This document shows positions 18,240 to 25,633 of a stretch of DNA of 64,000 nucleotides, piece by piece (positions within the stretch are counted from its first letter, which is position 1; each line of letters begins with the position of its first letter). This DNA comes from JAHEKD01 sp965204695 (GTDB taxonomy: Bacteria > Pseudomonadota > Gammaproteobacteria > Arenicellales > JAHEKD01): the NCBI GenBank assembly GCA_965204695.1, contig OZ242007.1, positions 1,302,001-1,366,000 on the forward strand, read 5' to 3'. Below the pieces are notes generated by a model that was given only the letters and a program-made list of their open reading frames with translations, searched no databases and was not told where the DNA came from. The translations under genes and the position numbers were made by a program.

Positions 18240-18629
18240 ATGGATTGGCTCAAAAAAATAACTGCCCCGCATCTGCTTGTTGGGCGCGAAGCCGAAAACA
18301 TCAGCCGTCAATATCTTTGTCAGCAAGGGTTACAGCTGATTGAAAAAAATTATAGTTGCCTCTATGGTGAAATTGATTTGATTATGCGACACAAACAGGT
18401 CTTGGTTTTTGTTGAAGTACGCTACCGAAAGTCTAAGGATTTTGGATTAGCACAAGAGACTGTCACTACTCTCAAGCAGAAAAAAATTATCAAATCGGCA
18501 CAATATTTTCTTTCACAGAAAAAAATGTTAAATCAGTGCCCGTGTAGATTCGACATTGTGGCGATACACGGTACAATACCCGACCATAAAATCAACTGGA
18601 TTAAAGACGCGTTTTACGTCCAAACATGA
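18240..18629 (+). CDS. yraN: YraN family (UPF0102) nuclease-like protein
   Basis: Small protein of the UPF0102 family with a restriction-endonuclease-like fold. The 129 residues show the conserved G-E-IDLI-x-V-VEVR pattern (YGEIDLIMRHKQVLVFVEVRYR), corresponding to the PD-(D/E)xK active site, and an N-terminal AE-x-A-like helix. Its cellular role is not settled. It lies 15 bases after lpoA and overlaps diaA by 4 bases, the same neighbours as in E. coli. Confidence 0.93.
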   Translation: MDWLKKITAPHLLVGREAENISRQYLCQQGLQLIEKNYSCLYGEIDLIMRHKQVLVFVEVRYRKSKDFGLAQETVTTLKQKKIIKSAQYFLSQKKMLNQCPCRFDIVAIHGTIPDHKINWIKDAFYVQT

Positions 18630-19216
18630 ATCAGGTGTCAGATAATACCGTTAGTCAAATATTTGACGACAGCATTCATACCCTTCAAAACAGTGCTGAC
18701 TCTTTGACGCCTTCAATCCAAGCAGCATCTGAATTAATGGTAGATGCACTTGTCGCTGGCAACAAAATACTGGTTTGCGGTAACGGTGGATCAGCCAGTG
18801 ATGCTATGCATTTTAGTGGCGAGTTATTGAATCGCTTTGTGGTCGAACGACGGCCCTTGCCTGCAATCACACTCGCTGGCGATGTGGGCACTATCACAGC
18901 TATCGGCAATGACTATGACTTTGACCAGATTTTTTCCAAACAAGTCACGGCACTGGGAAACCCGGGTGATTTGTTATTAGCAATCACCACCTCGGGTAAT
19001 TCCGGCAATGTTTTAAAAGCCATTGATGCGGCCCATGAAAAACAAATGCGAATCATTGCATTAAGCGGTAACGGTGGCGGCAAACTTTCAGGCATAATTC
19101 AGCCCGATGACATCAATATATGCGTGCCATCGGCTGTAACAGCAAGAATTCAGGAAGTGCATGGTTTAGTCATACACTGCTTTTGTGAAATTATTGATCA
19201 ACATTTTTCAAATTAG
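18626..19216 (+). CDS. diaA: DnaA initiator-associating protein DiaA (SIS domain)
   Basis: SIS-domain protein of the GmhA/DiaA family. DiaA tetramers bind DnaA and promote timely initiation at oriC. The 196 residues include GNKILVCGNGGSASDAMHFSGELLNRF, LLAITTSGNSGNVL and a C-terminal VHGLVIHCFCEIID. Sequence alone does not separate it cleanly from sedoheptulose-7-phosphate isomerase GmhA. The lpoA-yraN-diaA-dolP context favours DiaA, although a heptose-pathway gene (19824-20306) follows dolP, so a GmhA role remains possible. Confidence 0.85.
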   Translation: MNQVSDNTVSQIFDDSIHTLQNSADSLTPSIQAASELMVDALVAGNKILVCGNGGSASDAMHFSGELLNRFVVERRPLPAITLAGDVGTITAIGNDYDFDQIFSKQVTALGNPGDLLLAITTSGNSGNVLKAIDAAHEKQMRIIALSGNGGGKLSGIIQPDDINICVPSAVTARIQEVHGLVIHCFCEIIDQHFSN

Positions 19217-19231
19217 GAGTAACTTTCTACA

Positions 19232-19837
19232 ATGATAAAGTCCAAATCCTTAAAAACTATAATAGCCACAGTGTTAGTGGCGTCTTCGTTCACCGCTGTC
19301 ATGAGCGGCTGTACCTTTGTTGCCGCAACTGCTGCCGCTGTTACTGCAATTGATATCGTCAGAGACCGACGCACAACAGGCAGTTACATTGATGATGGGC
19401 TAATTGAAGCTAAAGCTAAATATGAATTGCTCACTAATCCTGACCTTAAGGGAACAACTCATTTCAATGTCACCAGCATGAATGGTGTTGCGTTATTGAC
19501 TGGTGAAGCACCTCAAGCTGAACAACGCACACTTGCTGTTGATATCGTCCAGGATATCGCTCAGGTTCGCCAAGTTGTGAACGAAGTAAAGATTTCTGGC
19601 AAATCCAGCTTGCCAAGCCGCTCTAATGACGCCTGGATAACAAGTAAGGTTAAGGTTAGGTTATTTGATGCTGATAATCTTGATGCCACACGAATCAAGG
19701 TCGTTACTGAATCCAGCATCGTTTATTTAATGGGACTGGTTTCGCGTATTGAAGGCGATAGTGCTGCTCAAGCTGCCCGCACCGTTACTGGTGTTGAGCG
19801 AGTTGTTAAAGTATTTGAATATATTGACGACGAGTAA
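19232..19837 (+). CDS. dolP: Division/outer-membrane lipoprotein DolP (dual BON domain)
   Basis: Outer-membrane lipoprotein (formerly YraP) that supports envelope integrity and the BAM complex. The 201-residue product has a signal peptide with lipobox MSGC, then two BON domains: the first around DDGLIEAKAKYELL through VNEVKI, the second around DAWITSKVKVRLFDADNLD through VERVVKVFEYI. A purine-rich site (TAGGAGTAA) precedes the ATG. The 3' end overlaps the start of the next gene by 14 bases. Confidence 0.93.
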   Translation: MIKSKSLKTIIATVLVASSFTAVMSGCTFVAATAAAVTAIDIVRDRRTTGSYIDDGLIEAKAKYELLTNPDLKGTTHFNVTSMNGVALLTGEAPQAEQRTLAVDIVQDIAQVRQVVNEVKISGKSSLPSRSNDAWITSKVKVRLFDADNLDATRIKVVTESSIVYLMGLVSRIEGDSAAQAARTVTGVERVVKVFEYIDDE

Positions 19838-20306
19838 AATTACAACTGCCAGTGAGCTGGCAAACAGTTTAGATTTAAAACGGCCGTTAGTCTTTACTAA
19901 CGGCTGTTTTGATATTCTCCACCGTGGCCATGTAGATTACTTACAGCGCGCTAAAACTCTAGGTGAGAGCCTTGTCGTTGGTGTCAATAGTGACGATTCT
20001 GTGCGCCGGCAAAACAAATCTCCGGAAAGACCGATTAATTCACTTGAAGATCGGCTGGCTGTGCTAGCCGCACTTGAAGCAGTAGATTACGTTATCGCTT
20101 TTGATAAAGACACACCTTTTGAATTAATTAAGCAACTAGTTCCCGATATACTGGTAAAAGGCGGTGACTGGGCAGTAGAAGATATCGTCGGCAATGATGT
20201 GGTTTGGGCAGCCGGTGGTGAGGTCAAAAGCATTCCATTTAAGTTTGAACGTTCTACCACGAATTTAATCGAAAAAATCAGAAAATTAACCAACGATTGC
20301 GGCTGA
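19824..20306 (+). CDS. rfaE2: D-glycero-beta-D-manno-heptose-1-phosphate adenylyltransferase
   Basis: Nucleotidyltransferase making ADP-heptose for the lipopolysaccharide core. In E. coli it is the C-terminal half of HldE, whereas here it stands alone (about 160 residues). Motifs include VFTNGCFDILHRGHVDYLQ (with the HxGH-type HRGH), VVGVNSDDSVRRQNK, RPIN and KGGDW. The reading frame extends upstream into dolP, but conserved sequence begins only after the dolP stop. I placed the start at a TTG at 19824, 14 bases inside dolP; an ATG at 19749 is less likely. No heptose kinase domain is in the window. Confidence 0.9.
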   Translation: MTTSKITTASELANSLDLKRPLVFTNGCFDILHRGHVDYLQRAKTLGESLVVGVNSDDSVRRQNKSPERPINSLEDRLAVLAALEAVDYVIAFDKDTPFELIKQLVPDILVKGGDWAVEDIVGNDVVWAAGGEVKSIPFKFERSTTNLIEKIRKLTNDCG

Positions 20307-20889
20307 GTTTGTCTTCACATTGAGCTAGCTGTGAGGAATAAATTGCCGCACGATTTTGCACTTTATTAGCGACAGCTAAAAGCCAACCCTTGTTTTGATA
20401 GGCACCTCTAGAATAACCACCCCGGCCTTCATGATAAGCCAAATAGTGCCCTCTTACATCTTCCACAGGCAAAGCAAGTTTGATTTTAGAGCCATTGATA
20501 TACCAACCAATAAAATCTGTGGCATCGGCAAAATCGTCTCGCTCAGCCAAAAAACTGTTAGTTGCCTTACGGTATTCACGCCAGGTTGTATCTAATGCTT
20601 GCGGGTATCCATATGCCGTCGAAGGTCTAAAAGTCGGGATGATTCCAAACAATCGTTTTCTAGGCGGCTTAGCATTTGCCTTGAATTTCGATTCCTGATG
20701 AATAAAAGCGAGAATTGTAGCCTTTGGCACTTGCCATTCGACACTGGCTTTATTTACCTCTTTATACCAGCCACGCTTATTTTCCAGTAAGTCACATGCG
20801 TCATTAATATTTCCCAAGCGACCGGCACAGGCCGACAGTAATACAGTAGCAGTCAGGACGAATATGAATCTAAAATTATTAAACCACAC
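20278..20889 (-). CDS. Lytic transglycosylase SLT-domain lipoprotein
   Basis: Predicted outer-membrane-anchored murein lytic transglycosylase. The 203-residue product has a lipoprotein signal (lipobox LSAC) and an SLT domain. The likely catalytic glutamate is in AFIHQESKFKANAKPP, followed by STAYGYPQAL, a G-Y/F-x-Q-like substrate motif, and YHEGRGGYSRGAY. It is shorter than Slt70 or MltC and I cannot assign a specific Mlt name. Its 3' end overlaps the 3' end of rfaE2 by 29 bases (convergent). It starts 13 bases after the rppH stop, so the two may be cotranscribed. Confidence 0.85.
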   Translation of the reverse strand: MWFNNFRFIFVLTATVLLSACAGRLGNINDACDLLENKRGWYKEVNKASVEWQVPKATILAFIHQESKFKANAKPPRKRLFGIIPTFRPSTAYGYPQALDTTWREYRKATNSFLAERDDFADATDFIGWYINGSKIKLALPVEDVRGHYLAYHEGRGGYSRGAYQNKGWLLAVANKVQNRAAIYSSQLAQCEDKLSRNRWLIF

Positions 20890-20902
20890 AAATCACTGGC
20901 TA

Positions 20903-21409
20903 CTACTTTAAGTAACTCAAAAAGGGCTCAAGCTCTCCCAGCGCTTTTTTATAAACATTACGTTTGAACGCGACAATATTGCTAGCGGGCTCCCAATAAT
21001 CCACCCATTTCCATTTATCGAATTCAGGCTGACTACAAGCATCAAGACAAACATCACGATCCTGACCTAGAAACTTAAACAAAAACCAGATTTGTTTTTG
21101 ACCTTTGATCGGGTTACGCCTGAAATGATTGGCCCTGAAACGTCGTGGCAAATCATAGTGCAGCCAATTAGCCGTATTGCCAATATGCTCTACTTGATGT
21201 GCAGCCACGCCAATTTCTTCTTCAAGTTCTCGAAACGCGGCCTCTAGAACGGTTTCCTTAGGTTCAATACCACCCTGAGGAAACTGCCAGCCATCATGTT
21301 TGGTTCGCCTCGCCCACAAAACTCGACCCGTATTATTACTTAAAATAATACCTACATTGGGTCGATATCCATCTTTGATTTTTATGCATTGTTGATTTAT
21401 GTTAATCAC
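20903..21409 (-). CDS. rppH: RNA pyrophosphohydrolase RppH
   Basis: Nudix hydrolase that removes pyrophosphate from mRNA 5' ends and so triggers RNase E-dependent decay. The 168-residue product has the family N-terminus DGYRPNVGIIL, WQFPQGGIEP, and the Nudix box ending AAFRELEEEIGV. The segment AHQVEHIGNTANWLHYDLP is also typical of RppH. The start gives a few more N-terminal residues (MININQQCIKIK) than usual. A nearby lytic transglycosylase follows in the same direction. Confidence 0.95.
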   Translation of the reverse strand: MININQQCIKIKDGYRPNVGIILSNNTGRVLWARRTKHDGWQFPQGGIEPKETVLEAAFRELEEEIGVAAHQVEHIGNTANWLHYDLPRRFRANHFRRNPIKGQKQIWFLFKFLGQDRDVCLDACSQPEFDKWKWVDYWEPASNIVAFKRNVYKKALGELEPFLSYLK

Positions 21410-21587
21410 GCTGTTAATGCTCTATCACACTCTTTTTTCTATCATTTTGTACGCTATTCGTAGGCAGATTGTACATGATTCCAATCACACGGCAATGCAG
21501 GTAAAAGCATTTGTGAATTTTTCACCTATGAGCCTTGGCTTTTGAAACTTGATTAATTCACTAAGCTTTTTGGGTTGAATTAGATTC

Positions 21588-21651
21588 CCCCGGGTATACC
21601 CGGGGTGCGTACCGTTACAGCCTTTCAGGCTGATCCGATCAACATCGCACC
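21588..21651. repeat. Palindrome and nested hairpin element
   Basis: A perfect palindrome, CCCCGGGTATACCCGGGG (21588-21605), is followed by a stem GGTGCG/CGCACC (21604-21609 with 21646-21651) that encloses a CAGCCT-TTC-AGGCTG hairpin (21618-21632). The layout, and the way its translation gives a short THPGYTRG-like peptide, resemble dispersed structured intergenic repeats seen in many bacterial genomes. Only one copy is in this window, so repetition is an inference. Confidence 0.6.
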
Positions 21652-21817
21652 TTATTAAACCAGCGATGTTCAATCTATATACACTCATTCATCCACAGGC
21701 TAACCCGTGGTATTCTGTCGCTTACGCGAACGATAATAAAATTGAGTTAATCAAGATTTAACAACCGTTCACGATTTATTAATTCCTTATTAAGCTTGAT
21801 TTAGCGATACTCCCGCC

Positions 21818-21949
21818 ATGCATCAAGTTCAAAAATTGTTTACCTTTTTACGAATAATTTTCAGCATTTTTGTGCTGATCTTCGTGATCTGGTTAATCAA
21901 AACCGGCCAGGTTAATACTTTTTTATTAAACCTTTGGTTGAATACTTAA
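21818..21949 (+). CDS. Possible 43-residue single-span membrane peptide
   Basis: An ATG at 21818 opens a frame beginning MHQVQKLFTFLRIIF and containing one strongly hydrophobic stretch (IIFSIFVLIFVIWLI), ending LLNLWLNT. Small single-span membrane proteins of this type exist in many bacteria, but I recognise no family. There is no convincing ribosome site upstream, and AT-rich DNA readily gives such frames by chance, so this is a weak candidate. Confidence 0.25.
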   Translation: MHQVQKLFTFLRIIFSIFVLIFVIWLIKTGQVNTFLLNLWLNT

Positions 21950-22006
21950 TACGGAGTCAATTAAATACAAATGACTTTATGTCATTCTCGAGTCTCAAAA
22001 ATAACG

Positions 22007-23023
22007 TTATTCAAAAACAGGGGATAATGACACGGAACTATCATTCCATGTGCTACCGAGAGGTGTATTCGTGGTGACTTGCGGAATATTAAGGGTAAAT
22101 AGTTCTTTACCATCACCTGTAATTTTATCAACTTCAATTAACATACTCGAGTTCTCATCAAAATTCGGCCTACTGAGAAGATATAATTTATCCCCACAGG
22201 GATATTCTATTAACCCAAGTGCACCATCGACAGAGGGTTCAGGGAACGTATAGTGAAGTGTTTTTGAAACCACAGTATTGGTGGTTCTGTTATAAACAAA
22301 CTTATAAATAGTATCTCCAACAAACCTGAAAAAAACCAAGGCCGTTGGGTTATTGATTGTGTCTGGATCTACAACTATGTCACCTAAGCCCGGAGCATCA
22401 TCCTCGAATATATATCCTGAGGCAGGGTTATTATTATCTTGAAGTAAAGTTGGCGTGGCTGTTGGATTATTAAGATCAAAAATATACATCTGCCCGTCAT
22501 TATCATCCTTACCTGGCGTATTTGCAATTTGTACCCACAACTCGTTATTGATTACGGTTGCGCCAGCCGGATCCGGATTAGCTAGATTATTATATGCTGG
22601 AAGGTCTACATCTGCTAAATCTGTTAAGTTATTTGCATTTAGGTCTAAAGAATAGAATGTCCTAATTTGATTGTTACTATTGCTTAGTGCATCCCAATAA
22701 AAACCATAGAGTTTATTTTGAGCTGGATGTCTGCCAAAAACTGAATATGTATTTGGAGGAGGAGAGATTGAAAACTGGTTGACAGTGAAACTCTGAGAAG
22801 TCAGCCCTAGTGTACCATGACCGGAAATAACCTGTGGTGACCCCTCAAAAAACTGAGTAAATGATAGAAAAAGTTTCGGTTCTTCGATTTGAGAACCGCG
22901 TTTTTCTACACATATTGGTATATCAATATCAAAATAAGGTACGGTAATTTGTGCTAGTAATGTTACGGGAAATAGAACCAAACAAAAAAGTAGCGCGCGG
23001 ACCTTTCTTAAAAAATAACTCAT
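22007..23023 (-). CDS. Secreted protein of unknown function, probable beta-rich fold
   Basis: The 338-residue product has a Sec signal peptide (hydrophobic core ALLFCLVLFPVTLL, cleavage likely before QITVP). The mature part is rich in Asn, Asp, Thr and Pro, with repeated short strands such as KLYGFYWDAL, TFYSLDLNANN, QMYIFDLNN and KLYLLSRPNF. That pattern suggests a beta-propeller-like fold, but this is inference and I recognise no named family. A pair of Cys (PICVEK and EYPCGD) could form a disulfide. It is followed upstream by another small secreted protein on the same strand. Confidence 0.65.
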   Translation of the reverse strand: MSYFLRKVRALLFCLVLFPVTLLAQITVPYFDIDIPICVEKRGSQIEEPKLFLSFTQFFEGSPQVISGHGTLGLTSQSFTVNQFSISPPPNTYSVFGRHPAQNKLYGFYWDALSNSNNQIRTFYSLDLNANNLTDLADVDLPAYNNLANPDPAGATVINNELWVQIANTPGKDDNDGQMYIFDLNNPTATPTLLQDNNNPASGYIFEDDAPGLGDIVVDPDTINNPTALVFFRFVGDTIYKFVYNRTTNTVVSKTLHYTFPEPSVDGALGLIEYPCGDKLYLLSRPNFDENSSMLIEVDKITGDGKELFTLNIPQVTTNTPLGSTWNDSSVSLSPVFE

Positions 23024-23107
23024 AAATTATTTCTCATTAGATTAGATTGCTTTTCGAACACAAAGGCTGACTCATCGAATCTTCTGCCGCTTTTGTGATA
23101 ACAGTCA

Positions 23108-23455
23108 CTATTGATCAACCAATACGGCTTTTATCCAATTAATACGAACATATGTTCTAGTGGGATCAAAGCATTGATTAGCCTGTGGTTCGATTTCAAC
23201 CGGTGTTTGTGCGTGAAACGAAGAAAGAAGTACGGCATAACTAGCTTGTAGTTCGGCATTAAAATTAGGGCCTGTAGAGTTAGTCGCAAATAAAAATTCA
23301 ATTGCCGTACCAGTTAAACAACCATCATCATCATGTAAAGTAAATCGATGAGACCCCCCTTCTGTATATACACTGGTCACAGTTGACGTTATTGTCTGTG
23401 CTATAGCAGTATGCGAAGTTAATATTAAAATCATGCTAATGAGTATTTTTTTCAT
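23108..23455 (-). CDS. Small secreted protein of unknown function
   Basis: The 115-residue product has a clear signal peptide (ILISMILILTSHTAIA, cleaved before QTITST). The mature part is about 95 residues with two Cys (DDGCLTG and ANQCFDP) that could form a disulfide. No domain is recognised. It lies 84 bases upstream of the secreted protein at 22007-23023 on the same strand, so the two may be expressed together. Confidence 0.6.
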   Translation of the reverse strand: MKKILISMILILTSHTAIAQTITSTVTSVYTEGGSHRFTLHDDDGCLTGTAIEFLFATNSTGPNFNAELQASYAVLLSSFHAQTPVEIEPQANQCFDPTRTYVRINWIKAVLVDQ

Positions 23456-23801
23456 ATCCTATGCTCCGGTTATAGAATTTTGACTGTAAATATCTGGGCA
23501 AGATTGACGATCACTTACCTAAACTTGATAGAGATTTATACTTGATTCACTCAATGCTTACTTCAAAAATTTTTAAAAATATAAAAATTTGTAAATATTG
23601 AGTCAGCCTCTGATCTGCCCTAAATCTTTTATTTCAGAAACGGCGTATTTATAAGAAAATATTATCAGTTTGCTGAAATTCCAAAATATTTACCCAACAT
23701 GAAAGATAGCCACAAAGCTATATCTGGCAAACAAACTTGAAATAGAAGTAAGGGAATTTTCAGTGTCGGCTATGAATAATTCTCATTGGTCATCGCCTCC
23801 T
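23456..23801. other. AT-rich intergenic region, no gene seen
   Basis: About 345 very AT-rich bases between two minus-strand genes. An inverted pair ACTCAAT/ATTGAGT flanks an A/T-run segment near 23551-23605, possibly a weak terminator or promoter region. I see no open reading frame, RNA gene or clear promoter that I can defend. Confidence 0.5.
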
Positions 23802-24143
23802 CTAGATACAATGCGCTGGCTTAGGCAACCCTGCATAACGTGTTGCCTGCTTGGCTGGACCATATGGAAATAACTCGTAAAGATTTTGACTGTTGGCCGC
23901 TTCTGGACCAATCACCTCTCTTAGAGCTTTGATGAATATTCGCATGGCCGGCGAATGGTTATATTCTTCGTAATAGTTTCTTAAAAAATGAATAATGTCC
24001 CAATGAGTCTGGGTTAATTTACAATGATCCTGTCTCGCCATGTATTCGCAAACTGTTTCAGACCAATCATTACGATTTAATAGATAACCTTCCGGATCGG
24101 TCTCGATTCGAATGCCATCGACTTCAATGTAATCCATTACCAA
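23802..24143 (-). CDS. tusE: Sulfurtransferase TusE (DsrC family)
   Basis: Last persulfide carrier of the Tus relay, handing sulfur to MnmA for 2-thiouridine in tRNA. The product of about 113 residues has the family signatures EVDGIRIETDPEGYLLNRNDW and GLPKPAHCI. The penultimate C-terminal cysteine (CysA) is present, while the second cysteine found in sulfite-reductase DsrC proteins is missing (KQATRYAG instead of a Cys). This favours the tRNA-thiolation protein TusE over dissimilatory DsrC. The start may be residue 1 or Met3; either touches or overlaps tusB. Confidence 0.92.
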   Translation of the reverse strand: MVMDYIEVDGIRIETDPEGYLLNRNDWSETVCEYMARQDHCKLTQTHWDIIHFLRNYYEEYNHSPAMRIFIKALREVIGPEAANSQNLYELFPYGPAKQATRYAGLPKPAHCI

Positions 24144-24439
24144 CTCCGCACTATATCGTAGTCGAGTGTTAAATCGATAAATTCATCGTAGCCCAGCGCT
24201 CGAACACCATTGATTAAATCTTGTTGCTGATAGCCTCTGGCTTTAAGGTCTGCCACCAACACACTTACATCACCTTTGATCATCGCCAGAACCGCTTTGT
24301 TTGTGTCAGTATCAACAGCATTATAAATACCATCCTCTATGAATAAGACGCCATCCTGAGGTGATGTTAACGTCTGCAGCTGGCTCACAGACTGGCAACG
24401 CAATGATGATTTGTTAATAATGTGTAGTATGGTTTTCAT
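24137..24439 (-). CDS. tusB: Sulfurtransferase complex subunit TusB (DsrH family)
   Basis: Smallest subunit of the TusBCD heterohexamer that relays sulfur from TusA to TusE. The 100-residue product begins MKTILHIINKS and contains the DsrH pattern DGVLFIEDGIYNAV and YDEFIDLTLDYD. It starts directly after the tusC stop and its end overlaps tusE. Low sequence conservation is normal for this subunit; the operon position makes the call firm. Confidence 0.92.
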   Translation of the reverse strand: MKTILHIINKSSLRCQSVSQLQTLTSPQDGVLFIEDGIYNAVDTDTNKAVLAMIKGDVSVLVADLKARGYQQQDLINGVRALGYDEFIDLTLDYDIVRSW

Positions 24440-24802
24440 TCAGACGGATAAAATAAAATCCTGATTTCGCATCAATACATCGATTTGAGCCTGATCGACG
24501 AGTTGAACAGGAATTATTAGCTTCTCGACATCTAGGTTACGTGCTGTTAAAGACTGTTGATCTATATATACCTCTTTGATGTCGTAATATTTATCTAAAG
24601 AACGATAAGTCTTAGAAAAATCCTCAAAACCTATTGCACCGGTTTGCTGATCGGCTATTAACGAAAAAACACCCTCGTCCATGAATAACATCGAAACTTG
24701 TTGTTCAAAAGCCCCGAACACCATTGCCATCTGCAACTGTTCTTTAGCTAAATGACTACCATGCGGTGGCTGTCGGTTAATGAATAAAATGCGCTTGGCC
24801 AT
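24440..24802 (-). CDS. tusC: Sulfurtransferase complex subunit TusC (DsrF family)
   Basis: Middle subunit of TusBCD. The 120-residue product begins AKRILFINRQPPHGS and has the family segment AMVFGAFEQQVSMLFMDEGVF. TusC usually lacks a catalytic cysteine and none is seen in the equivalent place here. It lies 2 bases after tusD and abuts tusB, in the conserved D-C-B order. Confidence 0.93.
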   Translation of the reverse strand: MAKRILFINRQPPHGSHLAKEQLQMAMVFGAFEQQVSMLFMDEGVFSLIADQQTGAIGFEDFSKTYRSLDKYYDIKEVYIDQQSLTARNLDVEKLIIPVQLVDQAQIDVLMRNQDFILSV

Positions 24803-24804
24803 GA

Positions 24805-25212
24805 TTAAGCTGTAAAAGTAATCACTCGATCAGCCTCGATCGTTGCTTCAACGAATTGGCCCAACCCTGCCAATACAAACGCTGTATTGATATTGTCGCC
24901 TGGCTTTCCTACTGCTTGTGCATGTTGTTGATCTAACATGCCTCGTTTTAATGCTGAGTTGCTACATACAACCAAGTCTAATCCATTTTGTTGTGCAAAT
25001 TCAGACCAGGCAGATGTGATTTTACGCTCGGATTGCTCGGGAGCTGCAAAATTGGAGGCCACATAAACACCATCGAAATAGAAAAAAACCTGTTCAATAA
25101 AATGGCCTTTTTTGATGGCGGCTTTGGCAAAAGCAAGCGCGCTATCTGCTGCTTGATGTGTATAAGGGCTGGCACCTACCAGAATTACGAATTTCTTTTG
25201 CTGGTCAGTCAA
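24805..25212 (-). CDS. tusD: Sulfurtransferase complex subunit TusD (DsrE family)
   Basis: Catalytic subunit of TusBCD, which accepts persulfide sulfur from TusA on a conserved cysteine. The 135-residue product has FVILVGASPYTHQAADSALAFA, the FFYFDGVYVA segment and the catalytic cysteine in DLVVCSNSALKRG. It is 11 bases downstream of a TusA-family gene and leads the D-C-B-E series. Confidence 0.94.
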   Translation of the reverse strand: MTDQQKKFVILVGASPYTHQAADSALAFAKAAIKKGHFIEQVFFYFDGVYVASNFAAPEQSERKITSAWSEFAQQNGLDLVVCSNSALKRGMLDQQHAQAVGKPGDNINTAFVLAGLGQFVEATIEADRVITFTA

Positions 25213-25223
25213 AACAAGCTCGC

Positions 25224-25574
25224 TTATATCGTTGTTTTTTGGATGTAAAATATGAACGTGTCATTTTCATGCTCATTATCAATAAGTTCATAGCCAGCTT
25301 GATCAACAAAGACCTCAATATCTTTTTCTGTAGCTGGATCGGTTGCGATCAGCTTCAATACAGCATCGGCAGACATTTGATCTAATGCCTGTTTAGCTCG
25401 TAAAACCGGTAATGGACAGAATAAATCCGATGCATCTATTTCTGCATCAAACCCTTGCTGGTTGTTTTGGTTTGCTTGATCCACGTTATATCTAGTTGGG
25501 AACGAAAAAGAATAATTATAACTGTTAATATTTAAGGGCTGTTGACCATAATCCAAGCCATTTGCAAAGTTCAT
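25224..25574 (-). CDS. TusA-family sulfur carrier protein with N-terminal extension
   Basis: TusA/SirA-fold protein carrying the diagnostic CPxP motif (LFCPLPVLRAKQAL), whose cysteine would take sulfur from IscS and pass it to TusD. The canonical domain begins about residue 48. The preceding N-terminal region is Asn/Gln/Tyr-rich and unusual. An alternative GTG start at 25484 (VDQANQNNQQGF) would remove 30 residues and clear the overlap with the divergent frame of bepA. It is the first gene of the sulfur-relay operon. I leave the symbol blank because some genomes carry several TusA paralogues. Confidence 0.85.
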   Translation of the reverse strand: MNFANGLDYGQQPLNINSYNYSFSFPTRYNVDQANQNNQQGFDAEIDASDLFCPLPVLRAKQALDQMSADAVLKLIATDPATEKDIEVFVDQAGYELIDNEHENDTFIFYIQKTTI

Positions 25575-25633
25575 TGCGCCTTCAGACAGTCTCAGTTATG
25601 CTGGCATTTTTAGCTTCGCCTTACAATACAAAG

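Larger units (their letters stand above)
21410..22006. other. Structured intergenic region with palindromes
   Basis: Nearly 600 bases between two minus-strand genes. It contains a perfect 18-base palindrome, nested hairpins (21588-21651), and one weak small open reading frame on the plus strand (21818-21949). A minus-strand frame at 21485-21688 runs through the palindromes and looks like a translated repeat rather than a gene. No rRNA or tRNA was recognised. Confidence 0.6.

Noticed and set aside
21485..21688. 67-residue minus-strand frame in the rppH upstream spacer
   Set aside because: It runs through the palindromic element and its sequence is explained by translation of the repeat. It has no ribosome site.
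23802..25212. Considered as a dissimilatory sulfur-oxidation dsrEFHC cluster
   Set aside because: The DsrC/TusE protein lacks the second conserved cysteine and no sulfite reductase genes are nearby, so tRNA thiolation is more likely.
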